Notes: generated by a model not told the origin, from the sequence alone. A DNA stretch of 64,000 nt from Bacteriovorax sp. BAL6_X (GCF_000443995.1 NZ_AUMC01000009.1:297505-361504); one strand, 5' to 3'. Numbered from the stretch's first letter, positions 42,257-51,246 are shown. A program made the numbers and translations.

Positions 42257-43024
42257 TTACCTCAATACCGTTACAGAGCTTTCTAAAAATTTTGTCGAAT
42301 CAATTGTATCGTCTTCATTGATATCTTTACGTGATATCAATGCTTGTAACTCAACTAGGTGTTTACGATTTTTAAAAAGTACATTTTTTTGTCCACGTAC
42401 AAGTAGGTGATCTCTACTGATCTCTTCCACAATAACTCCAGATATTTTGTCATGAATTTTATTTGATGCACTTGTGTCTTCACCTTCTTCAGCTCCTGCT
42501 GCTGCAGGTGCTTGAGGCTGACCAGGTGTTGTCGTAGCTGTTGTACTTTCTGGATTTTGACCTGCAAGTGTGGGCATCGGTGGAAAAGCTCTTTTGAGCT
42601 CCATTGTAATATCATTCTTAAGACGAGTTTGAACGTTTACTAGAATAATATCACCGTTTCGTTTCCATTTATTTTTTGTAAATAGATAGTTTTCGTTTCC
42701 ATTCCCGGCCCAAAGGCTGCCAGTATTTCCATGGTCATGGAAATTGTTTGCAGTTACTCTTTTTGGTTGCGGTTGTTGACGTTGTGATAATTGATTATTG
42801 TTATATCTTCTTTTAACCTGAGGGGCCATATTAGGAGTATTGGAAGAAGTTTGTCTTCTGTCCCCATATGAGTTGCGATATTGATCGAATGTATTATCAA
42901 CATTTGCTCTTTTTTGTTCTAGCTCTCTTTGGTTAACACCATCTAGTTCGTTATACATTTTGTTAATATAGTTAGCACATGATGTTGTTAGTAGTGCTAA
43001 TGTTAAAAATAAAACTTTTCTCAT
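42257..43024 (-). CDS. flgH: flagellar L-ring lipoprotein FlgH
   Basis: 255 residues. Lipoprotein leader MRKVLFLTLALLTTSC, lipobox Cys16. The FlgH core has GSLWAGNGNENYLFTKNKWKRNGDI (in parts) and GVIVEEISRDHLLVRGQKNVLFKNR, ending in ISRKDINEDDTIDSTKFLES. A low-complexity insert (residues about 45-90, NNQLSQRQQPQPKRV) and a Thr/Pro/Ala-rich loop (TATTTPGQPQAPAAAG) are unusual. It builds the outer-membrane L ring. ATGA overlap with flgA. Confidence 0.93.
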   Translation of the reverse strand: MRKVLFLTLALLTTSCANYINKMYNELDGVNQRELEQKRANVDNTFDQYRNSYGDRRQTSSNTPNMAPQVKRRYNNNQLSQRQQPQPKRVTANNFHDHGNTGSLWAGNGNENYLFTKNKWKRNGDIILVNVQTRLKNDITMELKRAFPPMPTLAGQNPESTTATTTPGQPQAPAAAGAEEGEDTSASNKIHDKISGVIVEEISRDHLLVRGQKNVLFKNRKHLVELQALISRKDINEDDTIDSTKFLESSVTVLR

Positions 43025-43863
43025 AAATCTACCTTCACTTCATTGAGTCCAATTACTTTCGCTGTGAATACCTTATTAGTTTTCAAATTCTTCACTTTTA
43101 TGAAATCTTGTAACTTGCCTGTCGACATTGGTAGTGCTTGACCAGTTAATTTAATTCCATTGTTATTAAGGATTACTTTTACAGGAACACCAAATGTGAC
43201 TAGGTTAATAGGGGAGATATCTCTCTTATTAATCGTTTCACCTGGTGAGATAACTTTATTCGTTTTATAGAAAGCAATTTCATTTAAATTTTTAAAAACA
43301 GCTTTTTCATCTGTTGTATAGATAGTCTTTTCTTCGACATTATTTGTATTGATTGACTTAAAGCTTAAACCGATTTCATTCTTCGCAACCACAGCTCTGA
43401 CTGGCTTTTGAATAACGATATCTAACCACTTTGTCATACCATCAAATGATATTTTTAATTTATTTTGACCAAGCTTATTACAGTCGTTACACATCAGTTC
43501 GAGTGTTGTTAAATTATCTGTTGTTATTGACTTAATTGGACTTCTAGATTTGAAAGTGACTTTCCAATCATCTGGAATTGTAAATTGAGTTTTGACTGAC
43601 TCATCTAAATTTATTATTACTGAATCTTTAGTTAGAAAGTTAATGTCATTCTCTTTAAGATCTCTACTATGATTTAAGTAGAAATTACCATGTGCTGAAA
43701 TAAGAATTTCATTAAGAATTTCAAGTTGAGAACGATTACAATTTTTAGACTTATAATTTATTACAGAGTTTTCAATACGATAGTTCTTTTGCGCCATCGA
43801 TACTTCACAATCACTTGCAAATGAAAAGGTTGCAACAAATGTTAAAAGAATTAATTTAAACAC
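43021..43863 (-). CDS. flgA: flagellar P-ring assembly chaperone FlgA
   Basis: 280 residues; GTG start with AAGAAGAG upstream. Signal peptide MFKLILLTFVATFSFAS. The C-terminal SAF-type domain includes KTNKVISPGETINKRDISPI and the conserved GVPVKVILNNNGIKLTGQAL, ending DFIKVKNLKTNKVFTAKVI. It helps the P ring assemble in the periplasm. Located between flgG and flgH, overlapping flgH by 4 bases. Confidence 0.9.
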   Translation of the reverse strand: MFKLILLTFVATFSFASDCEVSMAQKNYRIENSVINYKSKNCNRSQLEILNEILISAHGNFYLNHSRDLKENDINFLTKDSVIINLDESVKTQFTIPDDWKVTFKSRSPIKSITTDNLTTLELMCNDCNKLGQNKLKISFDGMTKWLDIVIQKPVRAVVAKNEIGLSFKSINTNNVEEKTIYTTDEKAVFKNLNEIAFYKTNKVISPGETINKRDISPINLVTFGVPVKVILNNNGIKLTGQALPMSTGKLQDFIKVKNLKTNKVFTAKVIGLNEVKVDL

Positions 43864-43878
43864 TCTCTCTTCTTCCTA

Positions 43879-44724
43879 TTATCTTGTAATATTGTTAACT
43901 GTTTGTAGCATTTGGTCAGCTACACCCATTACTTTTGAATTCATTTCATAGGCTCTTTGTGCCTTAATAAGATCCGTCATCTCATTCATAAGACTTACGT
44001 TGGCCATTTCAAGAGCACCTTGTTGCATTGAACCTGTATTATTTGTTCCTGCAATACCCTGAATTGGTTGACCACTTGCTGTTGTTTGACGGTAAAAATT
44101 CCCTCCGTCGTTATGAAGACCAGGATTATTTACGAATGTGAATACCGGTATTTGGCCAACAACTTGTGGCTCTACTTGCCCATTAAAGTAGGCTTCAACC
44201 GTTCCATCATTACCAATGCTTACTGTTGCAACTCCTGGTGGAAATGTAATTCCTGGAAATACTTGATAGCCTTGTTTTGAAACAAGCTGGCCTTGAGCAT
44301 TTACATTGAATGCACCATCTCTTGTATATACAATTTGTCCATTTGGTTTAATGATTCCAAAGAATCCATCACCATTGATCATAAGATCAAATGGGTTATT
44401 GGTAACTTTTGGGGCACCTGCAGAAAAAACTTTTCTTACACCACTAATTTTAGAACCTGAACCAACTTGTACACCAACAGTGTAATTTGAGTTTGCATCA
44501 GAGCGAGAGCCCGCTTCTGTGATTGTTTCATACATCAGATCTTCTGATTCAGCTCTTTGCTTTTTATAACCAATTGTATTTAAGTTAGCGACATTATTTG
44601 AGATTGTGTTAACGTGCATCTCTTGTGTCGCCATACCAGTCGCAGCAATATTTAGGGCCTTCATCATCCCAAAAGAGTAGCGGGCCATAAGTAGGAATGT
44701 AATAAATAGAATAATATTTTTCAT
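43879..44724 (-). CDS. flgG: flagellar distal rod protein FlgG
   Basis: 281 residues from the ATG at 44724, supported by TTGAGG 4 bases upstream, overlapping the flgF stop. From residue 20 the sequence is typical FlgG: ALNIAATGMATQEMHVNTIS, then NNVANLNTIGYKKQRAE, and C-terminal LMNEMTDLIKAQRAYEMNSK. The first 19 residues (MKNIILFITFLLMARYSFG) are hydrophobic and signal-peptide-like, which is odd for a type III-exported rod protein; translation may in fact begin at Met20 (44667) or Met21 (44664). Confidence 0.93.
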   Translation of the reverse strand: MKNIILFITFLLMARYSFGMMKALNIAATGMATQEMHVNTISNNVANLNTIGYKKQRAESEDLMYETITEAGSRSDANSNYTVGVQVGSGSKISGVRKVFSAGAPKVTNNPFDLMINGDGFFGIIKPNGQIVYTRDGAFNVNAQGQLVSKQGYQVFPGITFPPGVATVSIGNDGTVEAYFNGQVEPQVVGQIPVFTFVNNPGLHNDGGNFYRQTTASGQPIQGIAGTNNTGSMQQGALEMANVSLMNEMTDLIKAQRAYEMNSKVMGVADQMLQTVNNITR

Positions 44725-44730
44725 ACTACC

Positions 44731-45516
44731 TCAAAATTTGATCATTTCATTAACTGACTTAGAGCTAATTTGATCATAAGTTTTAATTGCTTTTTGTATT
44801 GATTCAAAATGACGGTGTGCTTTGATTAACTCTGACATTTCAGAAACAGCATTAACATTTGATTGCTCAATGAACCCTTGGTGAACAGAAGTATTTATCT
44901 GTTCTTTAAGGTTACCTTCATTATTATTTATATAAAGGGAGTTACCTTCTTTTCTTAAGGCATGCATATCATTAAACTCTGTAATATTTAGTGCACCAAC
45001 TTGGTTATTATTTGCATAGACTGCGCCATCAAGAGCGAAGGTAATATTTCTCGTACCAGGTGGGACTGAAATAGGTTGGTTATTTTCTCTATTAAGAACT
45101 GGATACCCTTGTTGAGTTGTAATCACACCATCTTGGCGTAGTGAAAGTGTTCCGCGCCTCGTATAGCGTATCCCTTTTGGAGTTTCTACTGCCAAGAAGC
45201 CATTGCCACGAAGACCAATATCAAGTGGGTTACTTGTTGGAGAAAGTGTTCCTTGAGTAAAGTTTGTGAAGGATCCATCTACCTTTACCATCGCGTGTTC
45301 AGCTCCATAGCTACGATAGAAGTCCTCTGGTGCCCATTCTTTATTAGGTAAGTCAATATCTTCAACACCCTTATCTAGTGCTGTTAAATACTCTTTAAAT
45401 GCGAGTTGATCTTTTTTAAATCCAGGTGTGTTGGCATTTGCAACATTATTGGCAATTGTATCAACTTTCTGTTGTTGTGCGATTGCACCGGATAGCGGTA
45501 CCCATAATTCTTTCAT
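44731..45516 (-). CDS. flgF: flagellar proximal rod protein FlgF
   Basis: 261 residues from ATG 45516, with GGAGGG just upstream; a TTG at 45531 is earlier in frame. N-terminal VPLSGAIAQQQKVDTIANNV, then ANANTPGFKKDQLAFKEYL, and C-terminal NAVSEMSELIKAHRHFESIQ. The middle shows TRRGTLSLRQDGVITTQQG. First gene of the leftward flagellar block; a sigma-54-like promoter lies about 20 bases upstream of the expected start. Confidence 0.93.
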   Translation of the reverse strand: MKELWVPLSGAIAQQQKVDTIANNVANANTPGFKKDQLAFKEYLTALDKGVEDIDLPNKEWAPEDFYRSYGAEHAMVKVDGSFTNFTQGTLSPTSNPLDIGLRGNGFLAVETPKGIRYTRRGTLSLRQDGVITTQQGYPVLNRENNQPISVPPGTRNITFALDGAVYANNNQVGALNITEFNDMHALRKEGNSLYINNNEGNLKEQINTSVHQGFIEQSNVNAVSEMSELIKAHRHFESIQKAIKTYDQISSKSVNEMIKF

Positions 45517-45547
45517 CTGCCCTCCTGGCAAATTCTTCTTTAACTAT

Positions 45548-45581
45548 ACCAACCAGGGTGCCAAATTACCTACATAGGTAA
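45548..45581 (-). promoter_or_regulatory. sigma-54-like promoter for the flgF operon plus adjacent dyad
   Basis: On the minus strand TTGGCAC (-24), CCTGG, TTGGT (-12). GG and the -12 GG are 10 bases apart, but the normal GC is GG. The predicted start is near 45536, with the ribosome-binding site and ATG at 45516 after it. Just upstream is a perfect dyad TTACCTA-CA-TAGGTAA (45566-45581). Confidence 0.5.
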
Positions 45582-45698
45582 AAATGACCCATGATGTAAG
45601 TAGTGATTATCACACCTTTTTATTTAAAGAACATGCAAAGTATGGGAATATTAGTCCATATAAGAATTAATAATGTTAAGAAAATGACACGGTGGGGT

Positions 45699-45908
45699 AT
45701 GACCAAGAAAATAGATATTGAACAAAACTTAAAAAGATTAGAAGAATTAGTTCATGGACTCGAGTCAGGTGAGCTTACTCTTGATGATAGTTTAAAAAAC
45801 TTTGAGGAAGGGGTTAAGTTATATACTGATAGTAAGGGCTACCTTGAAAAAGTAGAAAAAAAAGTTTTAGAACTTACAGATAAACTAGAAGAAAAAGAAA
45901 TTGAATAA
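45699..45908 (+). CDS. xseB: exodeoxyribonuclease VII small subunit
   Basis: 70 residues from ATG 45699, the size expected for XseB (GGTGGGG lies immediately upstream; an earlier Met at 45684 is possible). KIDIEQNLKRLEELVHGLES, then GELTLDDSLKNFEEGVKLY, is the XseB signature. It pairs with XseA (not in this window) to degrade single-stranded DNA. It overlaps the next gene by 8 bases. Confidence 0.92.
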   Translation: MTKKIDIEQNLKRLEELVHGLESGELTLDDSLKNFEEGVKLYTDSKGYLEKVEKKVLELTDKLEEKEIE

Positions 45909-46680
45909 ACTAAACCTCATTATTGTATTCCTAGTTTTTGTTTTTTTGAGCAATACTTGTCAGACTCAATCGGAAGAAGAGCAAAGAGTGGTAACAATCT
46001 CTGTTGATACTGAAGAGACAAGTGTTATTCCTGCTGTTGATAAGAAATCATCATATACAGAGTACGGGCCAGGACAAGTGAATACTGGTACACAGGAAAG
46101 CTTAAAAAATGAACGTATTAATACTGTCGGTATTATTATTGGTGCTAGTGAGGATTTTAATACTGATGTCATGGACTACGTTTCGTGTCTTATGAAGAAT
46201 GATGTGAAAATTAATTTTGTTGCAGGCATTGGGAGCTCATCTGCGATTGCGGCCCTGCTGTCTCAGACAAAAAAGCCTGAGCTTGTTAAGTGGAAATTTT
46301 TCAGGTTAAAAGATAGGGATGATACGAGCGAAGTAATTGAAAATTTACAGATCAATGCAAGGGCTATCAAAAAGTCTAGTGTTGCCTACTATCTTACAGA
46401 TGTTGCAGCAAATGGAAATATTACTTTTAAAACGAAAGGTAATATTATTGATGGTGTAAAAAATAATATTGAAAATAATAAGAAAGTACTTGCTGCTCAA
46501 ATTGAAATAACTTCAGAAGACATCTCTCGACTAATTGCCCAGAGAGTGTTCGTCTTTGCATATGATAAAAACTTATCGGTTTCTAAAAATCAGATAAATG
46601 GTAAAATGATTCTAATCAATATGCCTAAGCAGAATTATAGCTTAATGAAGAAGTGTGAAATTATAAAAGAGAATTTATGA
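45901..46680 (+). CDS. exported protein with a degenerate patatin-like domain
   Basis: 259 residues; TTG start inside the 3' end of xseB. Hydrophobic leader NLIIVFLVFVFLSNTCQTQ, perhaps a lipoprotein (SNTC lacks a standard lipobox). From about residue 75, TVGIIIGASEDFNTDVMDYV and VKINFVAGIGSSSAIAALL parallel the start of patatin phospholipases, but the oxyanion Gly-rich loop (GGGxRG) is GASEDF and the GxSxG elbow is GIGSSS. A catalytic dyad is not evident. Overlaps the PBP gene by 4 bases, so it is probably a wall or membrane protein without lipase activity. Confidence 0.45.
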   Translation: MNKLNLIIVFLVFVFLSNTCQTQSEEEQRVVTISVDTEETSVIPAVDKKSSYTEYGPGQVNTGTQESLKNERINTVGIIIGASEDFNTDVMDYVSCLMKNDVKINFVAGIGSSSAIAALLSQTKKPELVKWKFFRLKDRDDTSEVIENLQINARAIKKSSVAYYLTDVAANGNITFKTKGNIIDGVKNNIENNKKVLAAQIEITSEDISRLIAQRVFVFAYDKNLSVSKNQINGKMILINMPKQNYSLMKKCEIIKENL

Positions 46681-49418
46681 AACATTTAAAAAGATTATTA
46701 GTATTAATGTCCTTCTTGGTATTATTTGGAGGATTATTTGTCTTTTCAATACTAGTATATTTTTCTTTCACTTTACCTAAAATTAGTAGTCTTGCAGATT
46801 ATAATCCGCCAATTAAATCAAAGATTTTATCCAAGGATGGTGTTGTTCTCTATAACATTGGTAAAGAGAATAGAGAGATTGTTGAGTTTAATGAAATTCC
46901 ACCGCGTATTGTAGATGCTTTTCTATCAGCTGAGGATTCAAATTTTTATAATCATGATGGTGTTGATTATTTTGGTGTTTTGAGAGCTCTTATTGCTAAC
47001 CTTAAGGCTGGACGTGTTGTGCAAGGTGGTTCAACAATTACTCAACAGGTTGCAAAGTCTTTATTACTTTCATCTGAGCGCTCAATTACAAGAAAGATTA
47101 AAGACTTTCTTCTCGCTCAAAAAATTGAAAAGAGATTTAATAAAGAAGAGATTTTATTTCTCTATTTGAATCAAGTTTATCTTGGTGGTGGATACTATGG
47201 TGTTAAGTCAGCTTTTCGAGGCTACTTTAATAAGGAGTTAAATGAAGCAACTGTAGCAGAGTCTGCACTTATTGCAGGACTTCTGGTTGCTCCTGGAAAG
47301 TATTCTCCTTATCGTAATCCACAACATGCTAAAACGAGACAGGCCTACGTTCTAGGACGAATGTTTGCAAACAAGAAAATTACTAAAGAAGAATACCAAG
47401 AAGCTCTTCAAGAAAAAATAAAGTATCAGCTTAGAAAAAATAGTCCTTTTCTTGCAGGTTACTTTACGGACTGGGTTAGAAGACAGGCAATTGAAATTGT
47501 TGGTGAGGATAAGTTTCTTACTGAAGGATTTACTGTACAAACAACTCTAAACTATGATCTACAAAAAGCGGCAGAAGAGAATATTAAAATAGGTGCTGAT
47601 GAAATTGATAAACGACAAGGTTTTCAAGGCCCAATTGGTCATATTGAATTAGAAGAACTCGACAAATACATCGAAGAATTTCGAGTTGAATTATATAAAG
47701 ACAAGTCAAATTATTTCACTCTTACTGAAAATAATGAGAGAGAGTATGAGCTTCAATTAAAAGAAGATGAGCTTGCTGTTTTAAAAGATTTTACCCAAGA
47801 GCAATTATCGAAACTTTATTCATCACGATTTTATCCTGGATATAGTGCTGATGATCAGTTACTAGGACAGCTTGAAAAAAATAAATTATATAAAGCAGTA
47901 GTTCTTCGTTTAGATAGACGTATGAGAAATATTATTATTTCTGTTGGTGGGATTACAGGAGTGATTCCTTATAAGTTTTATCGTTGGGCACACGAGAGAA
48001 AGTATACGGATGCGAGGAAGTACTTTCCTTATGTTAAAAATCCAAATGATATCTTAAAGAAGGGAGATATTATTCATGTTAAAATCAAAGACTTCAGTTC
48101 AAAGTTTTCTGAACATGTATACTCTGAATATGCCAATACTTATAAAAAGCTTAAAGATTATAAAACTTTAGAAGAACAAATGTATCTTGAATGTTCTCTT
48201 GAACAAGAGCCAAAAGTTCAAGCAGCACTTTTAAGTCTAAATCCATTTACTGGCGAAGTTATTTCGATGGTTGGTGGTGTAGATTTTGAAAAGAGTGAAT
48301 TTAATCGTGCTCTACAATCAAAGCGTCAGCCCGGCTCGGCCTTTAAGCCATTGTTATTTGCTGCAGCACTTGAAAACGGTTATCAGCCCAATACAATAAT
48401 CTTGGATACACCAGAGGCCCTTGGTGGAGCTAACCAGGCATTAAACTGGAAGCCGCGTAACTATGATGGAAAGTTTAAGGGACCAATGACTTTTAGAGAA
48501 TCTCTTGAATTCAGTCGAAATATTCCAACTATTAAGATAGCACTTGATTTGGGAATGAATAAAATATTTAATTACCTTGATCGTATTAACTTTCATGCAG
48601 ATATGCCTAATGATATGTCTATCTCACTTGGGTCTTTCGGTGTTACGCTTTTAGAAATGATCCGTGCATACTCAATTTTTCCAAATGGTGGGAAGAAGGT
48701 TCTTCCTAAATCAATTATTTCAATTACCGATCGTAATGGAAAAGAGTATTTCTTCCAGGATGACTTTGCGACACAGTCTAAGCTTGAATTAGAAAAGCTT
48801 GCAAAGGAATCTAAAAATTTGAATCAAACAGATAATGTCCGAGAAAAGGAAAGTGATTCACATAATGAATTTGAAAAAGAAGCCGTTAATCCATATCTAT
48901 TAAACCTAGATGAGGAACAAGTATATGACCCAAGGTTGGCCTATATAATGACAAACCTTCTTAAAGGTGTTGTTCATAATGGGACGGGAAGACGTGCTCT
49001 TAGTGTAAGCCAGTTCTTAGGTGGTAAGACAGGAACGACAAGTAGTTATGTCGATGCTTGGTTCTTAGGTTTTTCTCAAAATATCGTTACAGGTGTTTGG
49101 ACTGGTATGGATGATAACCAGACAATGGGTTGGCCTGAAACAGGTACTAAAGCCTCAATGCCTATTTGGAAATCATATATGCAACGTTCAATTCAAATTT
49201 ACGGTGAAAGAGACTTCCAAATGCCTACTGGTATTGTAAACGTTTCAATCGATAAGAAGACAGGGGAGCTAGCAAAAGGCTCTGGACCAAAGTTTTTGGA
49301 AAGTTTTGTTGAAGGAACTGAACCTGGATCTAATTCTAAGAATAACTTCTTTAAAAAAGAGGAAAATAGTCAAGAAACGGGTGCAATTCTTGAAGATGAT
49401 GATTTCTTTAACAATTAA
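46677..49418 (+). CDS. mrcA: penicillin-binding protein 1A (bifunctional)
   Basis: 913 residues. One N-terminal TM helix. Glycosyltransferase domain: FLSAEDSNFYNHDGVD with catalytic Glu86, GGSTITQQVAKSLLL and RKIKDFLLAQKIEKRFNKEEIL in parts. Transpeptidase domain: catalytic Ser554 in QPGSAFKPLLF, the SRN motif (SRNIP) and KTGTT (Lys784). An insert of about 150 residues between them (KDKSNYFTLTENNE and onward) is the usual OB-like region. It polymerises and cross-links peptidoglycan at the inner membrane. Start overlaps the preceding gene by 4 bases. Confidence 0.97.
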   Translation: MKHLKRLLVLMSFLVLFGGLFVFSILVYFSFTLPKISSLADYNPPIKSKILSKDGVVLYNIGKENREIVEFNEIPPRIVDAFLSAEDSNFYNHDGVDYFGVLRALIANLKAGRVVQGGSTITQQVAKSLLLSSERSITRKIKDFLLAQKIEKRFNKEEILFLYLNQVYLGGGYYGVKSAFRGYFNKELNEATVAESALIAGLLVAPGKYSPYRNPQHAKTRQAYVLGRMFANKKITKEEYQEALQEKIKYQLRKNSPFLAGYFTDWVRRQAIEIVGEDKFLTEGFTVQTTLNYDLQKAAEENIKIGADEIDKRQGFQGPIGHIELEELDKYIEEFRVELYKDKSNYFTLTENNEREYELQLKEDELAVLKDFTQEQLSKLYSSRFYPGYSADDQLLGQLEKNKLYKAVVLRLDRRMRNIIISVGGITGVIPYKFYRWAHERKYTDARKYFPYVKNPNDILKKGDIIHVKIKDFSSKFSEHVYSEYANTYKKLKDYKTLEEQMYLECSLEQEPKVQAALLSLNPFTGEVISMVGGVDFEKSEFNRALQSKRQPGSAFKPLLFAAALENGYQPNTIILDTPEALGGANQALNWKPRNYDGKFKGPMTFRESLEFSRNIPTIKIALDLGMNKIFNYLDRINFHADMPNDMSISLGSFGVTLLEMIRAYSIFPNGGKKVLPKSIISITDRNGKEYFFQDDFATQSKLELEKLAKESKNLNQTDNVREKESDSHNEFEKEAVNPYLLNLDEEQVYDPRLAYIMTNLLKGVVHNGTGRRALSVSQFLGGKTGTTSSYVDAWFLGFSQNIVTGVWTGMDDNQTMGWPETGTKASMPIWKSYMQRSIQIYGERDFQMPTGIVNVSIDKKTGELAKGSGPKFLESFVEGTEPGSNSKNNFFKKEENSQETGAILEDDDFFNN

Positions 49419-49448
49419 TCAAAATATGTAGTAAATTTTTCGATATTT

Positions 49449-49486
49449 TCTCCGAGAAGACTAAAGAATAGTTGGTTTCTCGGAGA
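49449..49486 (+). promoter_or_regulatory. 10-bp hairpin over the ribosome-binding site of the TonB/TolA-like gene
   Basis: TCTCCGAGAA (49449-49458) pairs perfectly with TTCTCGGAGA (49477-49486), 18-nt loop. The right arm contains the Shine-Dalgarno (CGGAGA), four bases before the TTG start at 49491. If transcribed from upstream, folding would block ribosome access, so the gene may be controlled by RNA structure. Confidence 0.6.
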
Positions 49487-49490
49487 CACT

Positions 49491-50381
49491 TTGGAATTAG
49501 TTCATAAAAGCCATAGAACATATATCTACTTAGCAATAGCAATATCGCTAGTTATACATATTTCTTTGATGCCTTCAAAGCTAACGTCTTTTTCATTGTC
49601 GCTTACGAAGTCGCAAGAGGATAAAAAGCCTGAGCGTATTCGTCTGAGATTGAATAGAGAAAAACCGCGCCAAATTGTTACAGCTGCTAAGACTAATCAA
49701 GAGTTAGCGGATAATGCCAAATATTTAAGTGAAACTAATAATAAAGTAGATCGTGAAACGAAGGCCAAAGAGATCGCTTCTTTCAATATAGGCGGTGTTG
49801 GTAATTCCAAAATCGACCAGAAAAAGCAAGGTTCAAAATCAAAGAAGAAAGAGCAACGTAAGGTGACAAAATCTAAGTCCGGTAGAATTAGTTTTGAGGA
49901 CTTTGCAGTTGCACAGAATTCTCCACTTGAGAAAGATCAAAACCTAGTTAAGGGGACAAAGACTGGTAGCAAGAATCATCGAGGTATTGCTAGCTCAAAT
50001 GACCATCTTGAAGATGTAAAGTTAGGTGACTTCACTAAGCTTAATACTGTCGAGTATAAGTATTATGGTTTTTACTTTAGAATAAAGCAGCAGTTAGAGC
50101 AGCATTGGGGATCAACTCTACGTCAAAAAATGGAGTCTTTATACCGTCAGAATCGTCGTGGCCCTGCGGGAGAAAAATTTCTAACTAATGTACGTGTTGT
50201 CCTTGATAATGATGGCAAAATCATTAATGTAATCGTTAATGGAACTTCTGGTGTGAAAGAATTAGATGATGCCGCAGTTGAGGCCTTTAATAAAGCTGGC
50301 CCATTTCCTAACCCACCATCTGGCCTAGTTAAAAATGGTCACGCTAATATTGATTGGGGCTTTGCTGTTACAAAGAACTAA
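49491..50381 (+). CDS. TonB/TolA-like energy-transduction protein
   Basis: 296 residues; TTG start. TM anchor about residues 10-28 (IYLAIAISLVIHISLMP), then a long basic, low-complexity periplasmic spacer (EKPRQIVTAAKT to SKSKKKEQRKVTKSKS), and a C-terminal TonB-type domain of about 90 residues (FLTNVRVVLDNDGKIINVIV, GVKELDDAAVEAFNKAGPFP, NPPSGL). This is TonB/TolA architecture. No ExbB/ExbD or TolQR lies in this window. Its ribosome-binding site is inside a hairpin. Confidence 0.8.
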   Translation: MELVHKSHRTYIYLAIAISLVIHISLMPSKLTSFSLSLTKSQEDKKPERIRLRLNREKPRQIVTAAKTNQELADNAKYLSETNNKVDRETKAKEIASFNIGGVGNSKIDQKKQGSKSKKKEQRKVTKSKSGRISFEDFAVAQNSPLEKDQNLVKGTKTGSKNHRGIASSNDHLEDVKLGDFTKLNTVEYKYYGFYFRIKQQLEQHWGSTLRQKMESLYRQNRRGPAGEKFLTNVRVVLDNDGKIINVIVNGTSGVKELDDAAVEAFNKAGPFPNPPSGLVKNGHANIDWGFAVTKN

Positions 50382-50384
50382 GGT

Positions 50385-50678
50385 TTAGTGCTTTGTATTT
50401 CCTTTAAGCATTTTTTTTATATTGTTAATACCTTCCATAAGAACGTAATCAGTCCAAACTTGATCTAGTTCTTTAATCGTCTCTACGATTTTGATAGCGG
50501 CTTGGTCGTAAGAGATACGATCAGTTTCTGCTAATTGTTGAATGGCATTTGAAATAGCTGCAATAGCAGACGAGTTACATGCTTGGTTTAGTCTATCCTC
50601 ATAAGTAGTATCGATCTTCTTTTCTTTACCCTTGATGATTGCCGTATTGATTAGCTGAATAGATTCTTGATTATGCAT
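50385..50678 (-). CDS. hypothetical protein (97 aa)
   Basis: 97 residues, soluble and mainly helical (SIQLINTAIIKGKEKKIDTT, AIAAISNAIQQLAETDRISY, AAIKIVETIKELDQVWTDYV). AGGT lies six bases before ATG. No family known. It stands 3 bases after the TonB-like gene on the opposite strand; no terminator separates them. Confidence 0.5.
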   Translation of the reverse strand: MHNQESIQLINTAIIKGKEKKIDTTYEDRLNQACNSSAIAAISNAIQQLAETDRISYDQAAIKIVETIKELDQVWTDYVLMEGINNIKKMLKGNTKH

Positions 50679-50809
50679 TTAATACCTGTCTCTATTTATT
50701 GATGAACATTGGAGAATGCGAGTATGAAGCCTGAGTAGGACTTCGTAAAGGAAAAAATTGGTCAATTGAAAATATTTTTAGGTGAGAAATTTGTAAGTTA
50801 CTGAAATAA

Positions 50810-50836
50810 AAAAATGCCCTCTTTTTGAGGGCATAT
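50810..50836 (-). terminator. intrinsic terminator after gcvH
   Basis: Read on the minus strand: ATGCCCTC, loop AAAAA, GAGGGCAT, followed by a T-run (TTTTTTTA). It ends the folD-gcvT-gcvH unit. Confidence 0.85.
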
Positions 50837-50865
50837 GTAAGAATATGAAATAGATTTTATTTTAT

Positions 50866-51246
50866 TTATTCTTGACAAAGGCTTTCGTACTCTTCGTTTG
50901 AAAGAAGGTCTGAAAGTTCATCTTGATTAGACATTTTAACCTTAATCATCCAAGACTCATACGGCTCAGAGTTAAGGTTATCTGGTGAATCTGGAAGCTC
51001 TTCGTTGATTTCTGTAATTGTTCCTGAAATTGGAATATAAAGATCACTCGCTGACTTAATTGATTCTACAACACCAAAAGTATCATCTTTAGAGAATTCT
51101 TGACCCACTTCTGGTAGCTCAACAAATACGATATCTCCTAGAGAGTTCTGTGCAAAATCAGTAATACCAACAGTTAAGATATCACCTTCAATCTTTGCCC
51201 ACTCGTGTTCTTTTGTATATTTAAGATCAGTTGGAATATTAGTCAT
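50866..51246 (-). CDS. gcvH: glycine cleavage system H protein
   Basis: 126 residues. GITDFAQNSLGDIVFVELPE is the GcvH fold and VVESIKSASDLYIPISG contains the Lys that carries lipoate. It shuttles the aminomethyl group between P, T and L proteins. ATG overlaps the gcvT stop. gcvP is not in this window. Confidence 0.97.
   Translation of the reverse strand: MTNIPTDLKYTKEHEWAKIEGDILTVGITDFAQNSLGDIVFVELPEVGQEFSKDDTFGVVESIKSASDLYIPISGTITEINEELPDSPDNLNSEPYESWMIKVKMSNQDELSDLLSNEEYESLCQE

Noticed and set aside
42355..42615. 86-residue alternative frame inside flgH
   Set aside because: It lies wholly inside flgH in another frame and has no signals of its own.
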